Notes under the pieces: model-generated
Told to the model about the DNA's origin: nothing
The model's input: the letters and a program-made list of their open reading frames with translations, nothing else
The model's database searches: none
Shown here: one piece after another, positions 10,435 to 22,724 of the stretch
How positions within the stretch are numbered: the stretch's first letter is position 1
Layout of the letters: each line of letters starts with the position of its first letter
From: Spiroplasma corruscae
GTDB lineage: Bacteria > Bacillota_I > Bacilli_A > Mycoplasmatales > Mycoplasmataceae
Direction of reading: 5' to 3'
Assembly (NCBI RefSeq): GCF_002237575.1
Contig: NZ_CP022535.1
Span: forward strand, 434,001 to 498,000
DNA length: 64,000 nt
Translations under genes and position numbers: made by a program

Positions 10435-13098
10435 ATGTCAGATAACAACAAGAACGGTATAATTGATTATTCTCTTGAAGATTTGATGAGCGAGAGATTT
10501 GGACGTTATGCAAAATACATAATTCAAGAAAGAGCATTACCAGATGTTAGAGATGGGTTAAAGCCAGTTCAAAGACGTATTTTATTTACAATGAATGAAA
10601 TTAATCTAACTCATGATAAGGCATATAAAAAATCCGCTCGTATCGTTGGAGATGTAATTGGTAAATATCATCCACACGGTGATACATCAGTTTATGAAGC
10701 TTTAGTTAGAATGTCTCAATCGTGAAAACTTAATATGCCTCTTGTAGATATGCAAGGAAACAATGGTTCTATTGATGGTGATGGAGCTGCTGCTATGCGT
10801 TATACAGAATCAAGATTGTCAAAAATAACTAGTGTGTTACTTGAGGATTTACAAAAAAATACTGTATTGTTTGCTCCAAACTACGATGATTCAGAAAAAG
10901 AACCAACAGTTTTACCGGGTTATTTTCCAAACATTTTGATTAATGGTTCTACAGGTATTGCAGCGGGTTATGCAACAAATATGCCTCCTCATAATTTAGG
11001 AGAAATAATTGATGCAACAATATTATTGATCAAAAAACCAAAAGCAACATTAAGTGATATTACAAAAATTGTACAAGGACCAGATTTCCCAACTGGTGGT
11101 ATAGCTATGGGTAAAGAAGGAATTGAAAGCGCATTTACAACCGGTAAAGGTAGAGTAATACTTCAATCAAGAATGGTTGCAGAAGACGATAAAATTGTAA
11201 TTGATCAAATACCATATGAAGTTGTAAAACAAGACTTAGTTCGAAAAATTGGTGAAGTAGTTGAAGCAAACCCTCAGCTTGATGTAAAAGAAGTTAGAGA
11301 TGAAACAGATAGAACTGGATTAAGAATTGTAATCGAATTAAATCCTGATTCTGATTATGATTTTATTAGAAAATTTTTATTAAAAAACACATCTTTACAA
11401 GTATCTTATAATTATAATAATGTTGTTATTGTTGATAAACAACCTAAACAACTTGGTATTATTGAAATAATAAAAGCCTATATAGGTCACTACAAAGATG
11501 TTTTCTTAAAGAAAACAAAATTTGATTTAGATAAATCAGAAAAAAGACTAGAAATTATTGAAGGTCTTGTTAAAGCTATTTCAGTTTTAGACGAAGTAAT
11601 CCAAATTATTAGAAATTCTGCAAATAGAGGTGATGCGATAACAAACTTAATTAACGCATTTGAATTTACAGAAAATCAAGCTATTGCTATAGTTGATTTA
11701 AGATTATATAGATTAACCTCAACAGATATTGTAAAATTAAATGAAGAAAAAGATTTTCTAACTGGTTTAATTGAAAAACTTAAATCAATAATCAATGATC
11801 AATCAGTACTTAATAATGAAATTATAAGTAAGTTAAATGAATTTAAGAGAGAGTTTAGTATTCCTAGAAGAACTAAGATTATTGATGAAATTGAAAATAT
11901 CGATGTTGAAATTAAAAAAACAATAGTTGAAAAAGATTATACTGTTTGAGTTTCACAAGATGGTTATTTAAAAGCGATTGATGATGCTCATTTAGGTAAG
12001 TTTCCAATATCTGAGTTTAAAAGAAAACCCAATGACATTTGAATCGCTCAATTCCCAGCATCAAGTTTAAATTATATTATTTTAGTTTCAAGTGCAGGGA
12101 CATATTTCTCGATTCCAGTATATAAAATTAATCCAAGTAAGTGAAAAGAAATTGGTATGCATTTAAATGAAGTTGCAACTATATCTGGATCTGAAAAAAT
12201 ATTAGCGGCATTCGTTGTTAAAAAGTTTGAAAATGCAAAACAAGAAATTTTATTAGCTACAAGAAAAGGTATGATTAAAAGAACGCCTATTGAGGACTTA
12301 GAAACTAAGATGTTCTCAAAAGCATTTAGGATTATGAAAATGCAAGAAGGTGACGAATTAGTATCAGCTTCATTAGTTACTTCAAAAACTAGATATGTGA
12401 CTATGCTAACAAAAAACGGTTTTGCAGTGAGATATGATATAAATGAGATACCTAGTGCAGGACAAAATGCAAAAGGTGTAAAATCAACTGTTGTTAAAGA
12501 TGATTATATAATTGCTGGTAAGGCTTTTGATAAACAAGGCGATATATTAGTATTAACTAATAAAGGTAATATTAAAAAAGTTAAACAAGAATTAGTACCT
12601 CTTATGGCAAGACCTAAACGTGGTGTGAGATTATACCCATGAAATAAAAAGAGAGATGAATTTGCAACATTCTTATATAACGTTCAAGACAAAGATACAT
12701 TAAATATTCTAGATGATGAAGATAATTTAACTCAAATTAATGTAAAAACATTTAAGTATGCTGATCTTGAAGATGTTCCAGAAGACTTGGATATGACTAA
12801 TATTGTAACAACAACTTTAGAAAAATCATTTATTGTTAAAAACAATGATATCCCAATTCCTCCTAAATCTGGAGATGACGATAATGGTGGTAATAATTCT
12901 GGAGATAGTGGAAACATAAAGCCATTAAAATCTAAACAAGATATTACCAAAAAAGAAAATATAGTTCATAAAAATAATGAAAAAATAATAAAAGTTATTA
13001 ATAAACCAAGTGATTCAAATAATAATAAACAATCTGAAAATAAAAGCGAAGATTTAAATACAGAAGAATTAAAAATCGATATTGATGATCTGTTATAA
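10435..13098 (+). CDS. parC: DNA topoisomerase IV subunit A
   Basis: The DNA-cleaving subunit of topoisomerase IV. It has the winged-helix segment [26 protein letters not shown] and the catalytic tyrosine in [12 protein letters not shown] (Tyr123), then the tower and coiled-coil region and a C-terminal beta-pinwheel (repeats such as [14 protein letters not shown] and [12 protein letters not shown]). At 887 residues it is somewhat long for the family: the last 100 or so residues are a low-complexity Asp/Asn/Lys tail ([18 protein letters not shown]), probably disordered. The start ATG follows GGAGGAG. Trp codons are TGA. Last gene of the parE operon. Confidence 0.93.
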
Positions 13099-13181
13099 TG
13101 CTTTTATTTTTTTTACACATATTATTTATTTTTTAACGAATATATAATTATAAATATATTAAAAATATAAAGGAGATTATT

Positions 13182-14078
13182 ATGATAATCCAAGTAATAG
13201 GACAACCGTTTTCTGGGAAAACTTCTCTTGCAAAATACATTTCAAAAAAATTAAACATTAAATACTTTTGTGCAGAGGACATGTATTACAACGATTATCA
13301 AAAAGTTACTGATGATTATGCTGATTTAATTTTAAATAATAATGATTTTATTATTGATGGTTCAATAAGTTGGTTTTATAAAAGTGCTTTTTTTAAAAGA
13401 GATATTTTAATATGAGTTGAAACTGATGATAATGAAAGAATAGAAAGAATAAATAATCTAGAGATGAAAATAGATTGATTAAAGAAAATCGATTATAATA
13501 AGTATTATAAATATAATGATGAATATTTTGAACTTTCTAGAAATTATCAAGAGAAACAAAAACTTTTAAATCTACTATTTATGGAGTTTGAAATCGCGGA
13601 CTCTAAAAAAATTATCATTGACGGTGCAATATCAAATAAAGAACAATTTAAAATAATAATAGATTTAATATTAGAAAAAAAGAAAAAAAATTATTTAAAA
13701 GGTAATATTGATTTATTTAAAGTATACAAAAAAGAAGTTGGTATGAGTATAAAAAATATTAAACAAAGTTTAAAAATAGTAAAAAGTACTAATATTAAAC
13801 AAACAAAGTTGTTTGAAAAACAATATATAAAATATGAAAAACTAATCTCAAATGACAAATATATTTCTTATAAAAATAATCTAAAAAATAGTTTTAGAAA
13901 TTCTAAAAAAAATATAAAAAATATTTATAACGTATCAAACATAAGTTTACAACCCGATAAAAAATTAGTAAAAGATTTATCGAGTTTAACTAATTATAAA
14001 ACTGCAATTGAAACTTCTAAGTTTATAAAAAACATTATTAAGATATTAGATATAGAAAAGCACAAACTAAAGAGATAA
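13182..14078 (+). CDS. P-loop NTPase, kinase-like, with basic coiled-coil tail
   Basis: 298 residues. The N-terminus MIIQVIGQPFSGKTSLAKYI is a Walker A motif (GQPFSGKT, residues 7-14). It is followed by YFCAEDMYYNDY, the layout of small nucleoside or adenylate-type kinases, and DFIIDGSISWFYKS, which resembles the region where uridine or dephospho-CoA kinases bind substrate. From about residue 160 the protein becomes very Lys-rich and probably helical, unlike a normal kinase. Start ATG with AAGGAG. It lies 7 bases upstream of recD2, likely co-transcribed. Substrate unknown; it could be a degenerate nucleotide kinase. Confidence 0.7.
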
Positions 14079-14085
14079 GGAATTT

Positions 14086-16305
14086 ATGAAAAAGTTTAAA
14101 GGAAAAATTTATAAATATATTTTTAGTTCAGAATCAGGTTTTGGTGTTGCTCTTTTTAGTTTATTTGAAAATCCCAAAAAAATAATTAAGATAATTGGTG
14201 ATATTTCTCATATGAAAAAAGATTATCTATATGAAATAAGTGTTCAACAGTTCAATGATAGCTCAAGAAATGAAGTAAACTTTAAAGTAATAAATATTAT
14301 TACAGTTAAGGATTTTGAAAATGACCCTGACTCATTAATAAAGTATTTAAGTTCTTCTCTATTCCCAACAATTGGAAAAGGTCTTGCAACTAATTTAGTA
14401 AATCATTTTAAAACAGATGTAATTAATAAAATTTTATTAAACAAAGATAGTTTAATTGATATTGATGGAATGAATAGTGTAAAAGCAAAAATATTGTATG
14501 ATACTTTATTTGAATTAAAAAATAGTTTTATAGATTTATTTATAGAAAAAAATTTAAAATTAGATTTTTTTTATAAGCTAAATAAAAATTTCAATAACTA
14601 TAAAGATATTGAAATGGTTTTAAAAAATGACTTCTATAAATTTGCTTATGAAAATAATTTAACTCCTTTTAGTGAAGTCGATAAAGTAGCACTTGCTTTT
14701 GGTGAAGAGCTATTAAGCGAAAAAAGAATATCTTGATTAGTTCATAGTGTTGTTAAAAATATGTTGTTCAATAGTGGTGATACATACACAGATATAGAAA
14801 AAATAAAGAGTGTATTATACAAAGAAAATTTATTAGATTATACTGTTCCTTTTCAAGAAATAATAAATAAATTAGTATATGCAAAAAATGAAACTATTTT
14901 ATATTTCAAAGATCAAAAAATTTATACAAAGGATAGTTACGAAGAAGAGCAATGCATATCAGAAAAACTTATAAATATTTTAAAACTTAAGAAAGACAAT
15001 GAATTCGATGAAGATTATGTATTAGATAAAATAAAAATTATAGAAGATGAATTTAAGATAATAAAAAAAATAGATAATTTTAAATTTAATAAAGAACAAT
15101 TAAACTCATTATTAAGTTTTGTAAATAATAATATTTTAATAATAACAGGTGGTCCGGGAACTGGTAAAACAACTTTGATTCATGCCATAGTTAGGTTATA
15201 TGAAATTTTATATAATAAAAATAAAAATGATTATTCTATATTAGCACCAACAGGTAGAGCTGCATCAAGAATAAAAGAAGATTCGAATTCTTTGTATACG
15301 TCAACAATACATAGATATTTAAAATATACTGGTAATAATATGTTTGATGTCAATGAAGGAAATCCAATTTATACAAATTTAATAGTAATAGATGAATCAT
15401 CAATATTAGGAAATCAATTATTTTCAAAACTTTTAAAAGGTGTAAAAGGTATTGAAAAGTTAGTTCTAATTGGAGATATAAATCAATTACCAAGTGTTGA
15501 ATATGGTAACTTATATGAAGATCTTATTAAAAGTAAAAAATTTAAAACAGAATACCTAGTTGCTAATAACAGACAATCAAGTGAAAATGATATTCCAGTA
15601 TTTGCAAATTCAGTTTGAAATGGTGTAGAAGATTTAAGTTTAAAAGGATATAAAAATGTAATTTTTGATTATGATGAAGACGAAAATAAATTATTAGAAA
15701 AACTAAAAGATTATTATATTAAATATTGCCCTGATAAACTTGAAGACTCAATTACAGGAATACAAGTTATTGCACCAATGTATAAAAATAACTTAGGAAT
15801 TAATAATTTAAATAATTATATACAAAGTTTTAAAAACAATTCTTCTGGTGTAAAAGTTAAAAAGGGAAATTCTCAATTTAAAAATAATGATAAGGTAATC
15901 TTTAATGAAAATAATATTAAATTAATGTTATTTAATGGAGATGTTGGTTATATTAAATCAATAACTAAGGTAGAAGAAAAGATTAATATATCACTTGATT
16001 TTTGTTTAAGAGATATTAATGTCTCAGTGGATTTAATAAAAAATCTTGACTTAAGTTATGCATGTTCAATCCATAAAACTCAGGGTAGTGAATATGATAA
16101 TGTAATACTTGTTTTGGATGCAAGTAATTGATCGACTTTAAGTTTCGTTGATAAAAGAATGATTTATACAGCTATTACTAGAGCTAAAAAAAATCTTGTA
16201 ATATTATCAAATGAAAAAACTTTTATTAAATGTGCTAGCTTCTTAAGGGAATCAAGAAAAACAACTCTTATAGAATACATTAATTACAAATTAGAAAATT
16301 TTTAA
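14086..16305 (+). CDS. recD2: ATP-dependent DNA helicase, RecD2/TraA type
   Basis: A superfamily 1B 5'-3' DNA helicase. The 739 residues fit RecD2. An N-terminal OB-like/HhH region (FPTIGKGLATNLVNHF, then IDIDGMNSVKAKIL) precedes Walker A TGGPGTGKTTL (about residues 354-364), motif Ia APTGRAASRI, Walker B VIDESSI, motif III GDINQLPSVEYG, motif V YACSIHKTQGSEYD and motif VI YTAITRAKKNL. RecD2 lacks RecBC partners and acts in DNA repair and mismatch processing. TGA codons near 14734, 15616 and 16129 are Trp. It starts with an AAGGAA site just after the P-loop gene. Confidence 0.92.
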
Positions 16306-16398
16306 CAAATTGAATTTATTAGTTTAAAACCATAATAAAAATGTAAAATATTAATAGTGATTTTTTAATCAATTTCAGTTTTTTGGAGAGGTATTTTT

Positions 16399-17571
16399 AT
16401 GAGACAAAAAGGGATTTTATTAACTTTTATAGTTTTTGCAGTGTTGTTTTTAATAGTATTGATTGTTAGTCTTTCATTCAGTTCATTGATTGATATTAAT
16501 AAAGAGTTAAGTTATTCAAACATTGATGAAAGTACTAGTAAAAATATTAGTAACCCATATGATTTATCATATTTTATATTTGGTTATAAAGGTTTTTTAT
16601 CAATATTAACTAATAATTCACTAAACTTTATTATTTTTTCTTTATTTTGAGTATATCTACTACCATTATTTTTCTCATTCTTTGGATTATTTCTTTTAAT
16701 ATTTATTTTTACATTAATAATTCACAATATAAGACGTGATTATAAATACCAATTTGCAAAAAGAGTTGGTAAATGAGGAATGTACGTAACCTTCTTTATA
16801 TTATTGGCTTTTGCATTTATTTCAATTATTTTATTCTCATTTCTTGAAGTAGAATTTAAAAAAATCCAAGCATTAAAAGATAAGTTTGATAATGAATTTT
16901 TCGATACATTCTCTGCAATTTCATTACTAAGGGTATTAGCAAAAGGTTATATCTTTGGGATTAATTATGAAAATGTTGGTTCAATATTAGGAGACGATTT
17001 TAACTATGCATTATTAGTAGTTTCATTGGTCTTTGGGACAATATTTTTACCAACTGTTGGTATTATGTTTGTAGTGTTTAGTTCAATTTGAATTGCTACA
17101 TTTATTTCCTCAAGAAATAGTTCACATTCTAAATTTAGAATGTGATTAAAAAATATTAGAATTGATTCTAAACGTGAATTTTATTCACTAATACTTAAAA
17201 ATATATGACTATGAATTGTAGCTGCTTCATTTATTATAACAATTATCTCACCTGGTTTAGTTCACCCATACAATGATGGTTTTCAAATAACTCTAACAGT
17301 AATTTCAATTATTATAGTACCACTTGTTTTTATTCCATTAATAATTGGAATGTCAAGAGTTGTTAAAATTAGAAGATTTAATTATAACTTATTAATGTTT
17401 CTTCAAATAATGATTCTAATATTTACAGTTATTTTATTACAATTAACAATATGAATTTTATTCAAAGAAGAAATTCAAGTTCATTCTTCAGTTTCTTCAT
17501 TAATTCCTTTTGCTACAATTACTTCATCTGTATTTGCAGAGTTTGGTTTTGTGAAACTTCAACAAAGATAA
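16399..17571 (+). CDS. Polytopic membrane protein of unknown function
   Basis: 390 residues with about eight to ten membrane segments (for example ILLTFIVFAVLFLIVLIVSL at the N-terminus and LLMFLQIMILIFTVILLQLT near the C-terminus) separated by short basic loops. No known transporter motif was found. It has its own GGAGAGG ribosome site and terminator, so it appears to be monocistronic between recD2 and the nagA operon. Several TGA codons are Trp. Function not inferred. Confidence 0.72.
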
Positions 17572-17595
17572 AATTTATATTTTATCTTTTTTTTT
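17566..17595 (+). terminator. Rho-independent terminator
   Basis: A 9-bp stem AGATAAAAT / ATTTTATCT, 4-base loop and a long T run. It overlaps the stop codon of the membrane-protein gene. Confidence 0.85.
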
Positions 17596-17642
17596 ATTTT
17601 AAGGTGAAATTAAATTAAAATATATTTGATGGAGGATTAATA

Positions 17643-18788
17643 ATGATAATCAAAAATGCAAAAATTGTATTGGAAGATAATATAATTCAAAACGGATGGA
17701 TTGAAATAGAAGGAAGTATTATAAAATCTATAAATGAAGGTTCTACTACTTTGGATGGAATTGATGCAAATAATTCATGATTAGTACCTGGCTTTATTGA
17801 TTGTCACGTTCACGGTGGATATGGTGTAGATTTTGAAACAGGGACAATAGAAGGTTATGAAAAGTTCTCTAAGGAAGTTGTAAAAGAAGGTATCACAACT
17901 TACGTTCAAGGCAGTGTGACTAATTCATTTGAAAATAATGTTAAATATTTCAATAATTTTAAAGAATTTATAAAAGATAAAACAAAGCAATATGCCAAAT
18001 GTTTAGGTGTACACCTTGAAGGACCTTTTATTTCAGCTGAGAAAAAAGGTGCACATGAATTATCATTATTAGAAAATCCAAATTTAGATACATTAAAAAA
18101 ATTAATAGAGGTTTCTGATAATACAATTAGAATCATAACTTATGCACCAGACCTCCAAGATGGAACTTTTACAAAATATTTAATTGAAAATAATATTATT
18201 CCAAGTGCAGGACACACCAATATAAGTTTTAGTGATTGTGAAAAAGATTATAAAATAGGGTTTAGACATGTAACACATTTATTTAATGGAATGAGTGGTG
18301 TGTCTCAATATGAACCAGGTTTAGCAGCTTATGCATTATATAGAGATGATATTTTATGTGAAGTTATTAGTGATGGAATTCATATAAAAACTGATACATT
18401 GAAATTTATATATAAAGTAAAAGGTCCAAATAATATTTGTATAATCACAGATGCTATGAATGCAAAAGGTTTACCTGATGGAGATTATAAGCTTGGCAAT
18501 TTAGAAGTTGTTAAAGAAGGTATGAAAGTATGTCTAAAATCAAGTGGAGTACTAGCTGGAGCTGGAGCAACTTATGATCATAACGTAAGAACATTTTATA
18601 ATGCAATTGAAAATTTAGAAATGAATGATTTAATCAAAATGACATCAATAAATATTGCAAAGCAACTAAATATTTATGATGTAACTGGAAGTATAAGTGT
18701 CAACAAAAAAGCTGATATAGTAATGCTAAGTAAAGATTTAAAGGTACTAAAAACATTTGTTGAAGGTAAATTAATTTATGAAAAATAA
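17643..18788 (+). CDS. nagA: N-acetylglucosamine-6-phosphate deacetylase
   Basis: Hydrolyses GlcNAc-6-phosphate to glucosamine-6-phosphate and acetate in amino-sugar catabolism. The 381 residues carry the amidohydrolase signatures in order: PGFIDCHVHGGYGVDF, LGVHLEGPFIS (catalytic Glu region), SAGHTN, HVTHLFNGMSG, VISDGIH, ITDAMNAKG (catalytic Asp) and the C-terminal TGSISVNKKADIVML. The length is typical. Start ATG with GGAGG. It overlaps the next gene by 11 bases. No nagB or GlcNAc PTS is adjacent; the stand-alone EIIC at 29950 could serve. A short relic resembling its 5' end is at 48817. Confidence 0.95.
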
Positions 18789-19362
18789 CATAAATCCAAA
18801 AAGTTTTATTATAATAAAATTTTTATTTACTATTGGTTTCTTATTTTTATACTCTGCAAGTTTTCTTCTCTTAATAAAAATTCTAAAAGAGCAAAAAGAA
18901 GATGTTACTTTATTTATTCAAACCAAAACCTATTTGGCCATAACTATATTCTTAGTAACACTTGGATTAGTATGCTTTATTGCTTTTTTGTTAATCAGAA
19001 TTAATATTAATAAAAAAACAAAATATATTTATTCAAAGAAAGAGAAGTTATTCCTTTATATTTCTGTTTCTTTAATTTTAGTTTCGGTAATTTTATCAAT
19101 TTTTACTATTTCTTCAATATATATAAAAAATATTAATCTATTAGCCGTTTCAATAAGTGTACTTTCTATACAAGTAATGTTCAGTATAACTTGTTCTATA
19201 CTCGAAGGTTTAACAAGAATGAAAGAACAACAAATTATAAACAGTTTGTGATTTGAAAATGAGTTAAAAGAAAATACAAAAAACAATAATTCGGTAACAA
19301 AACCTAAAAAACTCGATAGTAATATTAATCCTTTTAAAGATGGAGATGATAAAGATGATTAA
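18778..19362 (+). CDS. Small membrane protein in the nagA operon
   Basis: 194 residues with four predicted membrane segments (FIIIKFLFTIGFLFLYSASF, TYLAITIFLVTLGLVCFIAF, LFLYISVSLILVSVILSIF, LLAVSISVLSIQVMFSITC) and a charged cytoplasmic tail ending KDGDDKDD. The ATG lies inside the end of nagA, so it is likely translationally coupled to it. One TGA is Trp (SLWFENE). It overlaps the oxidoreductase gene by 8 bases. No domain recognised. Confidence 0.72.
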
Positions 19363-20323
19363 GATTGCAACAATAGGTACTTCAAAAATCGTTGAACAAT
19401 TTATTGATGCAGCAATAAAGTCAGGAAGTTTTAAAGTTTCTTGTTGTTATTCAAGAGATAAAGCTAAAGCAAGAGATTTAATAAATAAATATTCAATTTA
19501 TGCTGTAGCTACAAACAAGTTTGAAACAATAATAGATGAGTCTGACGCAGTTTATATTGCTTCACCTAATGGTTTGCACTATGAACAAGCAAAATACTTT
19601 TTATTACAACAAAAACATGTATTATTAGAAAAACCATTAACACTTGATTACAAACAAGCTGTTGAATTATCAGAGATTGCAATTAAAAATAAAGTTATAT
19701 TTATGGAAGCTTACAAGACAATACATTTACCACAGTTTAAATATTTAATTGATTTTACCAAAACACACCAGCCTTTTATGATGAACTTAAATCTTAATAG
19801 AATAACTTCTAGAATTAATAATTTAAAAAATGGAGTTATTGATAATATATTTGATTATAATTTAGGTAGAGGTTCAACATATGATATGTTAGTTTATCCA
19901 GTTGAATTAAGCGTTTCTCTGTTTGGTAAAGTTCAGTCTGTTAAAGCGTTAGGGCAAAAACTTGAAAATAATAGTGGATTAAATGATATTGTAATTCTGA
20001 AACACGAATGTGGAGTACTGGTAAACATTACTTGCAGTAAAGTGACTAACGGTATTATTCAAAATGAAATTTTATCTGATAGTATTACGCTTACATTTAC
20101 AGATGCAATAAATATTAAAGATATAAAAATATACTTATCAGATGATAATGATAACCCTAAAGAAATAGACTATGAAACTGATGATAATAATCTTGTATAT
20201 GAATTAGCAGTATTTTCAAAAATGATTAATGATAATGATTTTACTCTAAGGGATAATTTAATGAATATATCATTAGAAGCATTACATACTCTAAATAGAA
20301 TAGAATTAGATCAGAGAAGGTAA
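19355..20323 (+). CDS. Gfo/Idh/MocA-family NAD(P)-dependent oxidoreductase
   Basis: 322 residues. The Rossmann strand IKIATIGTSKIVEQF is followed by YIASPNGLHYEQAKYFL and HVLLEKPLTLDYKQA, the EKP motif of the family, and a C-terminal alpha/beta substrate domain. These enzymes oxidise or reduce sugars and inositols; the exact substrate is unknown. I place the start at 19355, where GGAGATGATAAAG gives a ribosome site, rather than at upstream in-frame ATGs (19340, 19346). The ATGATTAA overlap couples it to the gene before. It lies between nagA and deoC, which suggests a sugar catabolism role. Confidence 0.85.
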   Translation: MIKIATIGTSKIVEQFIDAAIKSGSFKVSCCYSRDKAKARDLINKYSIYAVATNKFETIIDESDAVYIASPNGLHYEQAKYFLLQQKHVLLEKPLTLDYKQAVELSEIAIKNKVIFMEAYKTIHLPQFKYLIDFTKTHQPFMMNLNLNRITSRINNLKNGVIDNIFDYNLGRGSTYDMLVYPVELSVSLFGKVQSVKALGQKLENNSGLNDIVILKHECGVLVNITCSKVTNGIIQNEILSDSITLTFTDAINIKDIKIYLSDDNDNPKEIDYETDDNNLVYELAVFSKMINDNDFTLRDNLMNISLEALHTLNRIELDQRR

Positions 20324-20326
20324 AAC

Positions 20327-20992
20327 ATGAAAAAACTAAGTAAATATATAGATCATACAATTTTAAAACCCGATGCAACTAAAGAAGAAATTAAAAAATT
20401 ATGTGAAGAAGCATTAGAATATAATTTTGCGACAGTTTGCATAAACCCATATAGAATAAAAGATGCTATATCATACCTAAAAGATAGTAATGTTGGCATA
20501 ACTACTGTAATTGGTTTCCCATTAGGAGCAAATATTACAGAAGTAAAAGTATTAGAAACTAAAAAGGCAATAGATGATGGCGCAAGTGAAATAGATATGG
20601 TAATAAATATCGGAGCAGTAAAAGATCAAGACTGAGAATATGTATATGATGATATGAAAGCAATTAAATTAGCAGCAGGTTCAAACATTGTTAAGGTTAT
20701 TTTAGAGAACTGCTTATTAACTAAAAATGAAATAATAAAATGTTGTGAATTAGCTGTCAAGGCTGGACTTGATTTTGTTAAAACTTCAACAGGCTTTTCA
20801 AAAAGTGGAGCTACATTTGAAGATGTTAGACTAATGAAAATGACTGTTAAAGATAATTGTAAAGTTAAAGCGGCTGGTGGTGTAAGAACTACTTTAGATG
20901 CACTTGAAATGATAAAGAGTGGTGCAGATAGACTTGGAACTAGTGGTGGAGTTAACATTGTAAAAGGTGAAGATAATAAAAATACATATTAA
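20327..20992 (+). CDS. deoC: Deoxyribose-phosphate aldolase
   Basis: Cleaves 2-deoxyribose-5-phosphate to glyceraldehyde-3-phosphate and acetaldehyde in deoxynucleoside catabolism. The 221 residues contain [42 protein letters not shown] and the Schiff-base lysine in [15 protein letters not shown] (Lys152), plus [12 protein letters not shown]. The length matches short bacterial DeoC. One TGA near 20635 is Trp. It starts three bases after the oxidoreductase gene and ends in a terminator shared with the convergent nicotinamide phosphoribosyltransferase gene. Confidence 0.96.
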
Positions 20993-21020
20993 AAATAAGT
21001 GATTTCTCACTTATTTTTTT
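20991..21020 (+). terminator. Terminator between convergent deoC and nadV
   Basis: A 12-bp stem AAAAATAAGTGA / TCACTTATTTTT with a TTTC loop and flanking A and T runs, so it could work in both directions. It touches both stop codons. Confidence 0.85.
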
Positions 21021-22512
21021 AAAACAATCATTTTATTTTTATTAGTTTTTCTTCTGATAATGAGTCTTTTCATTCATAAAGTGATAATCCATCATTTATT
21101 GTTACACTTCATTCATTATTTTCGTTAATAAAATTGAATTTAATTAAGCCTAATCTTGATTTTTTATTATTTTCTTTATAAGGTGCTTTTTGTATCATTA
21201 AATTTTTATTATCAATTTTAGCAAATGTAACTTTTTGGGCCATGCTTAATGAGTCTCTTCTTATACTCCAAGAATAATTATAAGCACCAATACCAAAAAC
21301 AACATTACTAGAAGCGTAACCCATTTTCTCTAATTCTTTAAAAATGCACAATGCTTTTTTATAATTTATATTGTCGCCAAGTATAACTCCTATTTTCTCG
21401 TTAAGTATTTTATAGCCTTTACTATTGATTTTATGACCAAAAATTGTATCAATATATTTTATAATTCCAAGTTTTTCACTTTCGAATAACTCTTCATTTA
21501 AATTTATTTGTTTTTTACCAGCTATTAATTCTAACGGGTCTAATGAATCTGGTCTTATTACAAATTTACCATTTCTTGCAATAATTTTGTTTTTTAGCTT
21601 TGGTAAATATACTTCTAAAACATTAAATATATTTCAAGTATCACTAACTACTGATAGTACTCCATTTGGGTATAAATCAATTAATCTTTCATATGTAATA
21701 AATTCTTTTTCTTTTAATCCTGCTGACATAACTGAATGTTCTGTTGCATAAACACTTGTGCCAAGAATCTTTCTACTAAAATTTCCAAAATAATCTTTAT
21801 ATTTATATAGCTCCTTTATGCTAGGTAAATTATCGCTTCCAACAAAGTTCATTAAATGACCAATTCCTGTTTTGATAGCACCATAGTTTGTACAAATACC
21901 TCTTTGGGAAAAATCGTGGAATTGATAATCTATATGACTATCATCATCACAAGTTATATGAGAATATTTCTGAGCTAATTTTCTAAATTGGTAGCTTACA
22001 TTCCCTGATGTAATAATTGGTCAAATTTCACTAATTAATCAAGTTTCAATATAGCTAACTAATCAATAAAATCTAGGGTGTGTATTTCATAAAAGAGCAA
22101 TAGGAGTATTTTCTTTTATTTTAATTTTAGACTCAATTTCTTTTTCGTGATGTTCTAATGTTAAAAAATCTATTGGTAATGATTTCAATTCTTCATGTAG
22201 GTATTTAAAATCATCAATCATACCGCTTGTAAATTTTATGTTTGTGTATGATTTCATTTCCTCGATTTCATTAATTATTTCTTCTCAAGTTAGTCTAAAA
22301 AAATTATAATCTCAGTCTTCGAATAATTTTTTAAAAGTATATTCTACTCCATATGAATATATATAATCAATTTTATCATTAGAAAAGTTGTACTCTTCAT
22401 CAAACTTTTTAAAACTTCTTGGTGTAATATTAGCAAATAAAAATGTTGTTTTATCAGGGTACTGATCTTTATGATCTAATTTATAACTATCTGTTTTAAA
22501 TAAACTTATCAT
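21019..22512 (-). CDS. nadV: Nicotinamide phosphoribosyltransferase (NAMPT/NadV type)
   Basis: Makes NMN from nicotinamide and PRPP for NAD salvage. The 497 residues match the NAMPT length, and the family motifs appear in order: KTDSYKLDHKDQYP, FYWLVSYIETWLISEIWPI, FHDFSQRG, LMNFVGSD, ATEHSVMSAG, VLSVVSDTWNIFNV, VIRPDSLDPLEL, KGYKIL and FGIGAYNYSWSIRRDS. Many Trp are TGA, which splits the gene under the standard code. The start is ATG 22512, nine bases after AGGAG; an in-frame TTG at 22521 abuts that site. A nicotinate-specific enzyme is less likely from these motifs. Confidence 0.88.
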
Positions 22513-22724
22513 TACTTTCAACTCCTAAATAATTATATATAATAAACATTAATATTTTAACTATATTATAAGTTTAGAAATTTAATAAATATCCAAGGTA
22601 TTTAATTATTTATATATATAATAAAGTTGTAATTCGTAGATTAAGAATATACTAAAAGCTATTAATTACATTATTAAATATATAAATAATATAAGTAAAC
22701 AAATATTTATATTACGGAGGAATA

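Noticed and set aside
22522-22724. TPP riboswitch before the p37-like operon
   Set aside because: No CTGAGA or paired TPP core; only AT-rich divergent promoter sequence.
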